Positions 1 through 10,386 of a DNA stretch of 64,000 nucleotides are shown here, in pieces. The notes beneath the pieces were generated by a model. That model had not been told where the DNA came from and did not search any database. It was given only the letters and a program-made list of their open reading frames with translations. The DNA lies in assembly GCA_910587045.1 (NCBI GenBank), contig CAJULG010000001.1:312116-376115 (forward strand). Direction: 5' to 3'. The DNA comes from an uncultured Lachnospiraceae bacterium (GTDB lineage: Bacteria; Bacillota; Clostridia; Lachnospirales; Lachnospiraceae). The position numbers were made by a program, and so were the translations under genes. Numbering within the stretch: position 1 is the stretch's first letter; each line of letters begins with the position of its first letter.

Positions 1-86
1 TTTCTGAGAATCTGGCATCAAAAGATGAAGTTATTAACATTTATCAACAAATACACCCAAATCATGAAGGAGGATTATGCATATGA
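1..86 (+). CDS. fruK: C-terminal end of 1-phosphofructokinase (partial)
   Basis: An open frame enters from the left edge and ends with TGA at 84-86; the visible residues include SENLASKDEVINIYQQI. Its stop overlaps the preferred start of fruA as ATGA, so the two genes look translationally coupled. The tail resembles the end of PfkB-family 1-phosphofructokinase, which makes fructose-1,6-bisphosphate from the fructose-1-phosphate delivered by FruA and commonly sits directly upstream of fruA. The assignment rests mostly on this context, because only 27 codons are visible. Confidence 0.6.
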   Translation, partial: SENLASKDEVINIYQQIHPNHEGGLCI

Positions 87-2005
87 AGATTACAGATTTA
101 TTATCAGCAGAAGCCATAGATCTGGAAGCATCCGCAGACAGCAAGGAAGCCATTCTGCAAAAAGCAGTCGACTTAATGTGTAAGACAGGAAATATTGCAG
201 ACAGAGAAGAATATCTGGCAGCTGTATATGCCAGGGAAGAAGAGAGCACAACCGGCGTTGGTGAAGGAATCGCCATTCCGCATGGACGTTGTAATGGAGT
301 AAAGAAACCGGGTCTGATCGCAATGGTGATCCCGGAAGGTGTCGATTATGAAGCTCTGGATGATGAACCGGTTCATTTACTTTTCCTGATCGCAGCAAAT
401 CCGCAAAGCGGCTCTGCTCATATTGATATCCTGAGTAAATTATCCGGTATGCTCATGCATGAAGAATTTACAGATGCACTTAAAAAAGCCCGAACTCCAC
501 AGGAATTCTTACAGGTGATCGACCGGGCAGAGGAAGAAAAGGATTCTGCTGCCCTGGAGCAGGCTGAGGAAGACAGAACCATGCCGGCTCATACAGACCG
601 AAAGAGGATCCTGGCTGTTACCGGCTGCCCCACGGGTATTGCACATACCTTTATGGCGGCCGAAGCCATTGAAAAAAGCGCCAAAGAACATGACTGCTTC
701 ATCAAGGTAGAAACCAGAGGCTCAGGAGGCGCAAAAAATGTACTGACAACGGAAGAAATCGCAGAGGCCGACTGTATCATAGTAGCAGCAGATACCAAGG
801 TTCCTATGGACCGGTTTGATGGCAAGAAGTTAATCGAGGTTCCGGTTTCTGACGGGATCAGTAAGGCAGATCAGTTAATCGAACGTGCCATGTCCGGTCA
901 TGCATCCGTCTATCATGGAAATGGAGAAGCCAGCGAAAGTACCTCTGAAAACAAAGGAAACTTTGGACATCAGATCTACAGGCATTTAATGAATGGTGTA
1001 TCTCATATGCTTCCATTTGTGGTCGGCGGCGGTATTCTTATTGCCATTGCCTTCTTAATCGACGGTTTATCCGTAGATGTCAATTCCCTGTCTCCTGATA
1101 TGCGTGATAATTTCGGAACCATAACGGAAGCAGCGGCAGTGTTCAAGGGACTCGGCGGTCTTGCCTTCGGATTCATGCTCCCGATGCTTGCCGGATTTAT
1201 TGCCATGAGTATTGCCGATCGTCCGGGACTTGCTGTCGGTTTTGTAGGCGGTGCCATCGCTGCAAACGGAAAATCAGGCTTTCTTGGTGCCCTGGTTGCC
1301 GGCTTCCTGGCTGGTCTGATCGTCAGACTGCTGATGAAAGCATGTGCAAAGTTCCCAAAGGCTCTGGATGGCATCAAACCGGTTCTGATCTATCCATTAT
1401 TCGGGATCCTGATCTGTGGATTACTTATGAACTTTGCTATTGAGCCAGTGGTTGGTATTCTAAATACAGCATTGAATAACGGGCTGTCACAGATGAACGG
1501 AACAAGCAGTATCGTTCTGGGCTTGATTCTCGGCGGTATGATGGCCGTTGATATGGGCGGTCCCTTTAACAAAGCCGCTTATGTATTCGGAACCGCTGCC
1601 ATTACAGCCGGCAACTACGATATCATGGCAGCCGTTATGATCGGCGGCATGGTTCCGCCATGTGCAATCGCTTTAGCAAGCCTGCTGTTCAAGAACAAAT
1701 TCACACCGGAGGAACGGAAATCCGGTCCGACCAATTTTATTATGGGGCTCGCCTTCATTACAGAAGGTGCCATTCCATTTGCAGCTTCCGACCCGTTGCA
1801 TGTACTCCCTTCCTGCATCATAGGCTCTGCAGCAGCCGGCGGGCTTTCCATGGCATTCCGTTGTACCCTGATGGCTCCTCATGGCGGTATCTTTGTCTTC
1901 CCGGTCGTCGGCAATGCCTGGATGTATCTGTTATCCCTTGTGATCGGTACTGTGATCAGCGCTGTATTACTGGGTATTCTAAAAAAGGATGTAACAAAGC
2001 AATAA
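83..2005 (+). CDS. fruA: PTS fructose transporter, fused EIIABC
   Basis: Phosphotransferase-system fructose permease of about 640 residues, taking up fructose and phosphorylating it at C1. Order of domains: EIIA about 1-145 with the phospho-histidine motif AIPHGR (His67), EIIB about 172-275 with the active cysteine in VTGCPTGIAHT (Cys182), then a multi-span EIIC from about 300 to the end with many glycine-rich membrane segments. An ATG at 77 is only 3 bases from the AAGGAGG at 67-73; the ATG at 83 is 9 bases away and overlaps the fruK stop, so 83 is preferred. Length and domain order are typical of the fructose family. It is probably the last gene of a fru operon, since a terminator follows at 2028-2062. 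Confidence 0.93.
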   Translation: MKITDLLSAEAIDLEASADSKEAILQKAVDLMCKTGNIADREEYLAAVYAREEESTTGVGEGIAIPHGRCNGVKKPGLIAMVIPEGVDYEALDDEPVHLLFLIAANPQSGSAHIDILSKLSGMLMHEEFTDALKKARTPQEFLQVIDRAEEEKDSAALEQAEEDRTMPAHTDRKRILAVTGCPTGIAHTFMAAEAIEKSAKEHDCFIKVETRGSGGAKNVLTTEEIAEADCIIVAADTKVPMDRFDGKKLIEVPVSDGISKADQLIERAMSGHASVYHGNGEASESTSENKGNFGHQIYRHLMNGVSHMLPFVVGGGILIAIAFLIDGLSVDVNSLSPDMRDNFGTITEAAAVFKGLGGLAFGFMLPMLAGFIAMSIADRPGLAVGFVGGAIAANGKSGFLGALVAGFLAGLIVRLLMKACAKFPKALDGIKPVLIYPLFGILICGLLMNFAIEPVVGILNTALNNGLSQMNGTSSIVLGLILGGMMAVDMGGPFNKAAYVFGTAAITAGNYDIMAAVMIGGMVPPCAIALASLLFKNKFTPEERKSGPTNFIMGLAFITEGAIPFAASDPLHVLPSCIIGSAAAGGLSMAFRCTLMAPHGGIFVFPVVGNAWMYLLSLVIGTVISAVLLGILKKDVTKQ

Positions 2006-2027
2006 TTGAAACGAAATATACAAAACT

Positions 2028-2062
2028 AAGCGCCGGATGCAAATCATTCGTATCCGGCGCTT
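2028..2062. terminator. Bidirectional intrinsic terminator between fruA and the adhesin
   Basis: Perfect 11-base arms AAGCGCCGGAT (2028-2038) and ATCCGGCGCTT (2052-2062) surround a 13-base loop. A T-rich run follows on the plus strand and an A-rich stretch precedes it, so the hairpin can end both fruA and the convergent adhesin gene. Confidence 0.85.
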
Positions 2063-2079
2063 TCATTACTCTTAATTTA

Positions 2080-5000
2080 TTACTTCTTTATCAGGCTTCG
2101 TTTTAACAGGATACAGCCTGCCAGGAGACTTATCAATCCAAGTAACAGGATCAGTCCCATCGGCATCCGGTCTCCTGTCTTTGGCCCTGCTGCAAGTGGA
2201 CGATCTTTCATTACCACTGTATTCCCTTCCTGCAAAACATAATTTCCATTTGCATCTTTGATGTAAAGGTTACCTTCACTGTCAATGGCAAAATATATGG
2301 TTTCTGCAATCTCATAACCATCCGGTGCTGTAATCTCCGTTAAGGAATAGTACGAAAGGCTTCCCGGCTGATCCGGTACCGTGAATACATCTGCCGGTAT
2401 CAGTGTTGGCTGATTTCCAGATACAAACCGGTATATTTCATTACCGGATCCATCCTGAATCACCAGAGTTGCACCCGGTAATTCCTTCGAATTCGTAATA
2501 TCCTGCTTACTGATCTGTATCTCTACCGGTTCATCCAGCATCGTCACCGTATTGTTATCCAGTTCTGTATACACATCATTGCCATACCCATCATTCATCA
2601 CGGTGTATACCTTGCCTGCACTATCCAGGGCAAAGGTAATTGTTTCTGCCTTCAAGTATCCCTTAGGTGCTGTAACCTCCGTCAGAGTATACTTCCGGTA
2701 ACCACCCGGCTGTGGTGCTGTGAATACATCCGATGGAATCAGTGTCGGTTCTGCTCCGGAAACAAATTCATAGATCACGGTTCCTGTTTCATCCCGGATC
2801 TCCAGTTTCGCTCCCGGCAGTTCCTGCTTATTGGTAATATCCTGCTTGCTGATCCGTACCTGAATAGAGGCATCCACCATAAACAGCTTATTGTCTGCTT
2901 TTCTTCCACCGATCCATACGCATTCCGCCTCATCAATCGTAAAATCATAGCTCTCGGCATAAGCATAACCCTTTGGTGCTGCAACCTCCGTCAAGGTATA
3001 AGTCACATTTGGTTTCAGGGTTCCGGTCTCAATATAATATGGCGTGGTATTGATCATGATCGGTTCAAATGCCGGATCCTCACTGGTGGTTATCATAAAG
3101 GACGCTCCCGCCACCTGCATACCATTTTCATCCCGTTTATCCATTACCAGCTTCGGATCGTCCAGCATAACAACTGTATGATCCTTTGCTTCCTCATAGA
3201 CAGCCTTTCCATTCAGGCCGGTCCTTACATAATAGATCGTACCGTCCCGGTCAATGGCAAAGCGGACATCCAATGCATATTTGTGGCTTTCCGGCGCCAG
3301 CGATTCATGCAGTACATATTCCCGCAAAGCATCCGGATTGGTATCTACATCCTTTTTATATCCATTGCCGGCAGCTAACCGGCTGATATCAAGCTGCTGT
3401 TCTGTTCCGGTTACCCATGGTCCTGCCACAACATTACCATTCGTATCCTGAATTTCCAGGGTTGCCCCGGATACCAGCGTACCATCCACAGAATCCAGTT
3501 TATTCACATTCAGTTCCAGCTTCCGGTCTGTCATGTTCAGAATACGGGTATCCTGCTGCTTTCCATTTACAATGATCGCCGTCCCGTCTGCAGAAATCTT
3601 AAAGTCTATTGTTTCCGCATATGCATATCCGTCCGGTGCAGCAAGCTCTGTCAGAGTATAGGTACATCCAGGCTTAAAGTAGAACATATCCCATACCTTT
3701 GATTCTGCTCCGGTCACCCACTGTTTCGTAACGAACGCAGGATCATCCTTGGCAGATAATTCTATTGTCGCTCCCGGCAGAAATTCCATATCACCGGTCA
3801 GCTTGTTTATGATCACACCGGAAGAATAATCCTCCATAATGACCGTATTACCACCGACCACTATATCACCCATCGTTATGCTGGTATCCTGATGAATGGT
3901 AAATACGATATCCTCCGCCTTTCCATACCCCTCCGGTACCTCTATTTCCTGAAGGATATAACTCTGATCCGGTTTCAACTGCTTCGGATCGATCACCTTC
4001 GGCTTATTATCAGATACGAAAGTAATGATCTCTCTTCCAATGGTATTCGTCCCTGTATTATACTCGGAAAGCTTCAGCTTTGCACCGGACAGACACAACC
4101 CGAATTCATTCTGCTTTCGAATTGTCAAGGACAGTCCTGTATCTGCTACCCGGAAGGTATCCCGGCTGCTGTTGATCACACCTTCATCACCGGAAACATA
4201 TTCTATTTTAAGAATATTCAATATCGGATCCGTTACCACACGGAACGCCACCGGCTCGGCAATGTTATAACCTGCCGGCGCCTTTGTTTCAACCAGTGCA
4301 TAAACGAACAACGGATTATCTGCTACCAGATAACGGGCATCCACCTGATGCGGCACGTCGGTACTGGTCCATTTCCACATTTCACCCGTCAGAGGCAGTC
4401 CGCTATTATCCATTAATGCCCCTGCCGGCTTGCCGGTAGACATATTATAATTCTGAATCTCAAATTGTGATCCCGGCAGAGAAATATCTGTTCCGGTATC
4501 CACCTTACGGATATAGAACATGCCTTCCGCCTTCTTTTTATCCAGCATGGTAACCACTGCACCGGAAATCTGATCTGCTCCTGTCGGCACTGCATTTACT
4601 GCATTCACACGATAGAAGTTTCCTGCAGAATCCAAAGCGATCACCAGGCTTTCAGAAATCTCATATCCAAATGGCGCACTCAATTCCTTTAGTATGTAGT
4701 AATTATATCCTGTCTTCGGTGCCTCAATCTTACTACAGTCGATTGCATGCATCTCTGCATCTGTGGTCCAGCGTTCTAATTCCTCATTATCCGCATTATA
4801 CAATGCCAGAATCGCATTCTGCAATTCATCACCAGTCGCGTCATCCGCATCCTTCTTACTTACAGACAGTGCAAACGGGGCATCCCGCATAATAATTGTC
4901 TGTGCATGTACCTCTCCATTTGGTGAAAGCAATGTAACACTTCCGGTTTCTTCGATCCGGAACTGTACATCTGCAGCATACGCATATCCATTTGGTGCTG

Positions 5001-8000
5001 CTAATTCTGTCAGAATATAAGTCTGACCAACCTCCAATTTACTATACGTCACCCGATGGGCTTCTGTTCCGGTCGTCCAGGTGTCAATAATGGTTCCGTC
5101 CGCCTTCTTTACCTGCAACTCAGCCCCTTCAATCTCCAGTGCTCCGCTCACTGCCTGTTTGCTTACCATCACATTCAGCCGGCTGTCACGCATCGCTGTC
5201 TGAACAACCTGCCCCTGTGAGGTGATATCCACATAAATCGGATTCTGATTCAACGCATGGCCCATTGGCGGCTTTGTTTCACGAATGATATAGCTGCCAT
5301 ACGGAAGATTATTAAACCGTACCGTACCGCCCTTTCCGGTAACAGCCGGATTGGTGATCGCATTTCCGTTTGCATCTCTGGTCACCTTATTACCGTCAGC
5401 ATCATATAATGTGAATTCTGCACCAGCTAAGGATTCTAAATCCGTCATTCCATGCTTGGTCACAACAATGGATCCGGTTATTCCTTCATTCTCAAACGTA
5501 GATGCTGCCTGGTTCCGGTTTCTGATCCACGGGATCTGTGCATCCGTCAGTTGCTTATCCGCATCCGTCTCATCTGAAAATTCATGCATATTCTCTTTTC
5601 CATTGATCGTTACGGTCAGTGAATTGTCAATTACATAACCGCCGGGTGCTGCAAGCTCCTTTACTGTAAATACCGTATTCTCTGCCAATGCACTAATGCC
5701 GATCCTCCGGAAATATGCAATACCATCATCCCCTGTCACTGCAGTCGCGATCAGATTGCCATCACCATAAAACCCGAAGGTAGCACCAGAAAGTGCTGTA
5801 CCCTTTTCATCTGTCTTCTTCATCTTAAAGCTGACCCAAGGCGGATTCATCTTGGTATTCTTAAACACACCACTGGTCAGTGCATCCCCTGCATAATACT
5901 GGTTTGTTATTGCATCCGAGCTGATCACTACTTTATAATAGCCAGGATCGCGAAGATACGTATTCGGCGCCTGTGTTTCCTGAATATAATACGTACCATA
6001 TGGCAGGTTTTCAAAATAGACACTGCCTTCGACTGCACCTGTCACTCCACTGGCGGCAGCTTCCGCCGCAGTCATAGAGATTGCAGTCGCATACGGCTGA
6101 TTCAGGTTGTCATATAAAGTAAATTCCGCACCTGCCAGACCTGTTCCGGACATATCCTCTTTCTGAAACAGAATCTTGCCATTCTGCTTTTCATTCGTCG
6201 GCCCCCAGGACAAAACCGGATTCAATGGATCGCTGGCAATAGCAGTATTAAAGTCACCAGGTACAACCGTCCATTGCGTGCTGCTCAGCTTATAGCCATC
6301 CGGTGCTGTAATCTCCTTCACATAATAATCTCCATAAACAACATCCTTGAATTCCAGGACACCGCTTGCATTGGTCCATCCATCGTCAACCAACAGCCCC
6401 TTTGAAGTATACAGACCAAACTGCGCATTGGCCAGCGGTGCTCCGCCATCTGCATCCGTCTTTGTAATCCGCAAAGTCACCCGCTTCAACTGATTCACTA
6501 CAGAAACATTCGTATCTCCAAGCTTATTTATCAAAACCGTCTTATCGGCTGAGACAATATATTGCGCCAGTCCACTGGTTTCCTTCAGGGTATATGTACC
6601 AAATGGTATGTTCTCAAAACGGGCAATACCATCCGGTCCGGTCGTAGCATTCTGATTCACGTTCGTACCTGTATTGCTTCTGCCGCTGAGATTAAATACA
6701 ACCCCCTCTAACAGCTTACCATCATCCCCGTATTTGGTAACGATCACATTTCCAACCGCCTGCCGGTTCTGAATAGCGCCATATTGAACAATATTCTCCC
6801 GTTCCGTTCCCTCTCCCATCTGTATTTCATATATTTTCGCATCCCGTACATATCCTGCCGGCGCCTGATCCTCCCGGTAAAAATATGTATTACCCGGTAT
6901 CAGATTGGTAAAGGTCACGCTTCCGCTTCCATCCGTAGTCTTTTGTTCGATCAGGTTATCGCAGATCGCATCTGTATACAGACCGATCACTGCACCTGCC
7001 AGCGGAGTACTTCCAGTATCTGTCTTAAGAATCGTAAGACGTGCCGTTATCTTCGTGTTGCTGACCAGCGGCCTCCGCAGACTGTCAAATGTTCCGATTC
7101 CAGTGTATTCCGTATCAACCTTTGCACCATTTTGTGTCAGAGTAGCCGTGATTTTCACAGCAGGATCTGCAATATATCCTTCCGGCGAAGAGATTTCTTT
7201 TATATAATAGGTTCCGGGTTCCAGTCCTGCATACTCTGCTACACCGTTCTGTCCTGTTGTCATGGTCTGTACCAGATCCGTACAACTGCTATCCTTATAT
7301 ATGCCAAACTCTGCACCGGAAAGCGTTTTACTCACATCCGCAGCATCCACCTTCACAACGGAAACACTGCCTGTTGTCTCTTTATTTACACTCTCATTTC
7401 CAATGACTACTTCCATATAACGGACACCATTGCTGTCTGTTGTAAGTCCGCCTTCCAGGAACGTAATGGAATCCAGATCTGCTTCTTTCTTATATCCATT
7501 CGGCGCAGTCACCTCTACCAGATCAAAGGTATATCCATAGTTATCTATACTCAGATTTTTGAATACTGCATATCCGTCACTGCCGGAGGTTGCTTCTCCG
7601 ACTACGGTATTCCCCAGCTTCAACTGGAAGGTAGCGCCTGGCAGAACCTTGGTCATATCATCCTCATCCACCTTCTTGATACGGATTTCCAGATTCAGAA
7701 CCGCACCCGCCGATGAAGAACTGTACTCCACATTCTGAATCGTACCGGAGGTATCCTGCCACTGCTTTCCTTTTCCAGTCATCTTTATGGTGTTATTAAT
7801 AATCTTGCCATACAGTGCATTGGCATACATCGGATTAAAGCTGGTTTTAAACTCGAATTCATAACACTGATTCGTAATATTTGGAAGCTTTACCTTCAGA
7901 TCGCCATTGATCGCTGTAACCTGATATTCATCCTTGGCTACCTCGGAACGTGTACCATCCTCCGCGATCAGATAGAGCTTACCGGAAACATAATCCAAAT

Positions 8001-10386
8001 ACTCTGCCAGCTTATCCTCCAGCACCGGTTCATCAATATTCAGATCCAGTCTTGCTTCATTAATCTTTACATGCCATACAACCTCACGTCCGCTCTGATA
8101 AGTGAACGTCTTTTCCACAACGCCGCCCGGTCTGCCGGATACCGTCTTCGTGGTCTCATCCTCCACCTGAATATTGCCCGGGAAATCCAGCACCATCTTT
8201 GCCTGATTCTCAAACGTTCCGGACTGCATAGCTTTATCTTCGTCTGTGATCCTGGTCTTATAAAAGATTGCATATCCGTCTTTATTATTCATATATGCAG
8301 CATCTGTTGCTTTATCCAGATCATAACTCAGGGTCTGCCTGCCGGATGCATCCGTTCCTAATACCGGATTCCGGTATCCGTGATTTCCATCCCACCAGTA
8401 TTCCCGCAAATAAAAGCTTCCTGCTACATACTCCATATCTGCCGGAAGCAGATCCGTGAAGTGCATACCTTCCACATCATCCGATATCCGGTCGATCTTT
8501 ACCGTCCAGGAAATCGTACCATCTCCGTTCATGGTTCCGTCTTTGTGAATAAAGTCCGGAGTTTCCCAGCTTTTATCAACATTGTAAGAAGCACTGCTGT
8601 TAAACTCAGGAATGCCATCTGCTGTCATTTTTGCATTATTAATAAAGTTGTGCCAGTTATCCCATCCCAGTGATCCCCAGGTAAAACCCGGTTTCACTCG
8701 GGTAACAACCTGAATCACCCGGGTCTCGCCATTCAGATTTCCAAGTTCAAACACCAGATTTCCACCGGCAGCATTCGAAGAAGCCGCCAACGGTACCGTA
8801 GAACTGACATATTCCATCTCGGCTGCATTAAAGGTATCTGTTACCACCACATTATTTAACACAGCCTTCTCCTGATTCACCGTAATGTTCCAGCGGAACG
8901 TCTTTGTGATCCGGTCATAATCGGTATAGCCGATGGTCTTTTTCAGATAATCCACACCATTTACAGTCGCTGTATGAGAAAAGTCTTCATACCCCGGAGC
9001 CGTAAAATCCGCCTTATTGGTAAACTGTCCCTGCGGCAGACTGTCATTGTTTACATAGGTCCGATAAGTAATCGTAACGGTATCCCGGATCGGAGCGCCA
9101 TTCGGAAAGCTGATCTGAAATCCATCACCGGTCATGGTAAGGTTACCAACTGCAGGACTAACCTGAATCTCACTGGCAGATGGTGCGACCAGACCGGCGC
9201 CGATCGTATCCTTATAGGTTCCCCCTGCAATATTTAACTGTTCTGCATTAACCGTTACCGTCCAGTCAATGTAATACTGACCCTTTGCATCATCATACTG
9301 CTCCAGCTTATGGGTAGCAGCGCTTTTCGATACCATATTCGGATAGATCCACACACTTCCATCCGTAGTGACGGACTTATCCACGGTATTATCCGGATTA
9401 AAGATCACGGAATTACCGATCTGCTCTGATTTATTTACTTCCGGCCCGAAAGCAGACATATCATAACTGGTCAGGAATTTAACATTAATCGGACTGGAGC
9501 CGGTTCCGGACAGGTTAAAGGTTACGGTATTGCCGTTTTGTGTCGCTGCTACCTGTCCGCAGTCCCCGCCCTCAGCAATCTTTGGATAACCGTTTCCTTC
9601 CACATAAGTCAGTCCTGCCGGCAGTTCATCTACAATATTACCGTCCACACTGTCTCTTCCATTCGGGATCACATTTATATTCCACTCAATATAACGCTTT
9701 CCGTCTGCAGCAGTGATCACATTACCGCTCTTGGCGATCCCGATATCCTTTGCCTTAATATCCTCTTCCTCCTTCGAAGCCGGAAGCGTTACAACATGAA
9801 ACGTAAAGCCGCCATCGGATGCCGGAAATGTGATATCAATCTTCTCACCTTCCTTCTGCTTGTCACTGCTGAAATTGCCATCAAACTGAACATAAAACGG
9901 TATATTATTCTTATTGTTCAGCACCTGCTCATCAAATTCAAAATCCAGGGTTCCATCTTTTTTAATATGTACCTTGCCGATCGGCACTCCGCCCTGCCAG
10001 CTCAGGTCATGGGTTGCATCCACATCCACCCGGACAGAATCGGGAAGCTTATAAGTATAAACGGTATTCCCATCTACAGAATTACCATCCTGCAGCATAA
10101 AATCAAGCCGCATGGTAATATCAGAATCATATGGCAGCTCAAAGGTATCATTCTGATTCAATTCAACTGTAACTGTCTTACCATCCTCCGTCTGGTAAGA
10201 TGCGCCCAGATTCACAGATTGCAGTCCGATCGTGGTTGACGCGCCTAAAAGGTCTGAATTTCCCGCTGACCAGGCAAATTCCAGATTGGCCGGTATCAGG
10301 GTTGCAGTCACCACCACCATCATCATTATTGCCAGCACGCGTTCCCAGAAGCGGCTCCCCTTTATATTTTTCAAGAATCGTTTCAT
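2080..10386 (-). CDS. Giant SpaA/CnaB-repeat surface adhesin with sortase signal
   Basis: Secreted cell-wall adhesin or pilin-like protein of 2768 residues. The N-terminus is a basic signal peptide followed by a hydrophobic stretch (VLAIMMMVVVTATLIPA) and an Ala-rich cleavage region. Residues about 45-890 hold a first beta-rich domain and about five related adhesive modules, each carrying a W-x-(I/V)-x-(I/V) strand followed by a LPAGLTYV-like segment (for example ISWTVKID, VVWHVKIN). Residues about 899-2720 are 17 SpaA/CnaB-type Ig-like modules, recognisable by K-D then G-A-x-(F/L) and a closing E-x-x-A-P-x-G-Y. The C-terminus is GPKTGD, a hydrophobic span and RSLIKK, a sortase sorting signal of the PKTGD type. 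Lys and Glu positions suggest intramolecular isopeptide bonds, as known for CnaB domains. SD AGGAGGT lies at 10396-10402. No sortase is encoded in the window. The ligand is unknown. Confidence 0.9.
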   Translation of the reverse strand: MKRFLKNIKGSRFWERVLAIMMMVVVTATLIPANLEFAWSAGNSDLLGASTTIGLQSVNLGASYQTEDGKTVTVELNQNDTFELPYDSDITMRLDFMLQDGNSVDGNTVYTYKLPDSVRVDVDATHDLSWQGGVPIGKVHIKKDGTLDFEFDEQVLNNKNNIPFYVQFDGNFSSDKQKEGEKIDITFPASDGGFTFHVVTLPASKEEEDIKAKDIGIAKSGNVITAADGKRYIEWNINVIPNGRDSVDGNIVDELPAGLTYVEGNGYPKIAEGGDCGQVAATQNGNTVTFNLSGTGSSPINVKFLTSYDMSAFGPEVNKSEQIGNSVIFNPDNTVDKSVTTDGSVWIYPNMVSKSAATHKLEQYDDAKGQYYIDWTVTVNAEQLNIAGGTYKDTIGAGLVAPSASEIQVSPAVGNLTMTGDGFQISFPNGAPIRDTVTITYRTYVNNDSLPQGQFTNKADFTAPGYEDFSHTATVNGVDYLKKTIGYTDYDRITKTFRWNITVNQEKAVLNNVVVTDTFNAAEMEYVSSTVPLAASSNAAGGNLVFELGNLNGETRVIQVVTRVKPGFTWGSLGWDNWHNFINNAKMTADGIPEFNSSASYNVDKSWETPDFIHKDGTMNGDGTISWTVKIDRISDDVEGMHFTDLLPADMEYVAGSFYLREYWWDGNHGYRNPVLGTDASGRQTLSYDLDKATDAAYMNNKDGYAIFYKTRITDEDKAMQSGTFENQAKMVLDFPGNIQVEDETTKTVSGRPGGVVEKTFTYQSGREVVWHVKINEARLDLNIDEPVLEDKLAEYLDYVSGKLYLIAEDGTRSEVAKDEYQVTAINGDLKVKLPNITNQCYEFEFKTSFNPMYANALYGKIINNTIKMTGKGKQWQDTSGTIQNVEYSSSSAGAVLNLEIRIKKVDEDDMTKVLPGATFQLKLGNTVVGEATSGSDGYAVFKNLSIDNYGYTFDLVEVTAPNGYKKEADLDSITFLEGGLTTDSNGVRYMEVVIGNESVNKETTGSVSVVKVDAADVSKTLSGAEFGIYKDSSCTDLVQTMTTGQNGVAEYAGLEPGTYYIKEISSPEGYIADPAVKITATLTQNGAKVDTEYTGIGTFDSLRRPLVSNTKITARLTILKTDTGSTPLAGAVIGLYTDAICDNLIEQKTTDGSGSVTFTNLIPGNTYFYREDQAPAGYVRDAKIYEIQMGEGTERENIVQYGAIQNRQAVGNVIVTKYGDDGKLLEGVVFNLSGRSNTGTNVNQNATTGPDGIARFENIPFGTYTLKETSGLAQYIVSADKTVLINKLGDTNVSVVNQLKRVTLRITKTDADGGAPLANAQFGLYTSKGLLVDDGWTNASGVLEFKDVVYGDYYVKEITAPDGYKLSSTQWTVVPGDFNTAIASDPLNPVLSWGPTNEKQNGKILFQKEDMSGTGLAGAEFTLYDNLNQPYATAISMTAAEAAASGVTGAVEGSVYFENLPYGTYYIQETQAPNTYLRDPGYYKVVISSDAITNQYYAGDALTSGVFKNTKMNPPWVSFKMKKTDEKGTALSGATFGFYGDGNLIATAVTGDDGIAYFRRIGISALAENTVFTVKELAAPGGYVIDNSLTVTINGKENMHEFSDETDADKQLTDAQIPWIRNRNQAASTFENEGITGSIVVTKHGMTDLESLAGAEFTLYDADGNKVTRDANGNAITNPAVTGKGGTVRFNNLPYGSYIIRETKPPMGHALNQNPIYVDITSQGQVVQTAMRDSRLNVMVSKQAVSGALEIEGAELQVKKADGTIIDTWTTGTEAHRVTYSKLEVGQTYILTELAAPNGYAYAADVQFRIEETGSVTLLSPNGEVHAQTIIMRDAPFALSVSKKDADDATGDELQNAILALYNADNEELERWTTDAEMHAIDCSKIEAPKTGYNYYILKELSAPFGYEISESLVIALDSAGNFYRVNAVNAVPTGADQISGAVVTMLDKKKAEGMFYIRKVDTGTDISLPGSQFEIQNYNMSTGKPAGALMDNSGLPLTGEMWKWTSTDVPHQVDARYLVADNPLFVYALVETKAPAGYNIAEPVAFRVVTDPILNILKIEYVSGDEGVINSSRDTFRVADTGLSLTIRKQNEFGLCLSGAKLKLSEYNTGTNTIGREIITFVSDNKPKVIDPKQLKPDQSYILQEIEVPEGYGKAEDIVFTIHQDTSITMGDIVVGGNTVIMEDYSSGVIINKLTGDMEFLPGATIELSAKDDPAFVTKQWVTGAESKVWDMFYFKPGCTYTLTELAAPDGYAYAETIDFKISADGTAIIVNGKQQDTRILNMTDRKLELNVNKLDSVDGTLVSGATLEIQDTNGNVVAGPWVTGTEQQLDISRLAAGNGYKKDVDTNPDALREYVLHESLAPESHKYALDVRFAIDRDGTIYYVRTGLNGKAVYEEAKDHTVVMLDDPKLVMDKRDENGMQVAGASFMITTSEDPAFEPIMINTTPYYIETGTLKPNVTYTLTEVAAPKGYAYAESYDFTIDEAECVWIGGRKADNKLFMVDASIQVRISKQDITNKQELPGAKLEIRDETGTVIYEFVSGAEPTLIPSDVFTAPQPGGYRKYTLTEVTAPKGYLKAETITFALDSAGKVYTVMNDGYGNDVYTELDNNTVTMLDEPVEIQISKQDITNSKELPGATLVIQDGSGNEIYRFVSGNQPTLIPADVFTVPDQPGSLSYYSLTEITAPDGYEIAETIYFAIDSEGNLYIKDANGNYVLQEGNTVVMKDRPLAAGPKTGDRMPMGLILLLGLISLLAGCILLKRSLIKK
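2200..7692 (-). repeat. Array of 17 SpaA/CnaB-like modules within the adhesin
   Basis: Coding repeats of roughly 95-125 residues that run through two thirds of the adhesin. Most are divergent, but the last two are close copies: both begin with ISKQDITN and contain ELPGA, PTLIP and VF in the same order. This suggests a recent duplication near the wall-proximal end. Modules 9, 13 and 15 share the ending TELAAP(N/D)GYA or a close variant (TEVAAPKGYA). Confidence 0.85.

Noticed and set aside
3892..4416. Plus-strand ORF of 174 codons opposite the adhesin
   Set aside because: It mirrors repetitive coding sequence, has no SD or promoter, and its composition is antisense-like; shadow of the adhesin gene.
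6784..7716. Plus-strand ORF of 310 codons opposite the adhesin
   Set aside because: Same reasons; high Ile/Cys/Arg antisense composition without family resemblance.
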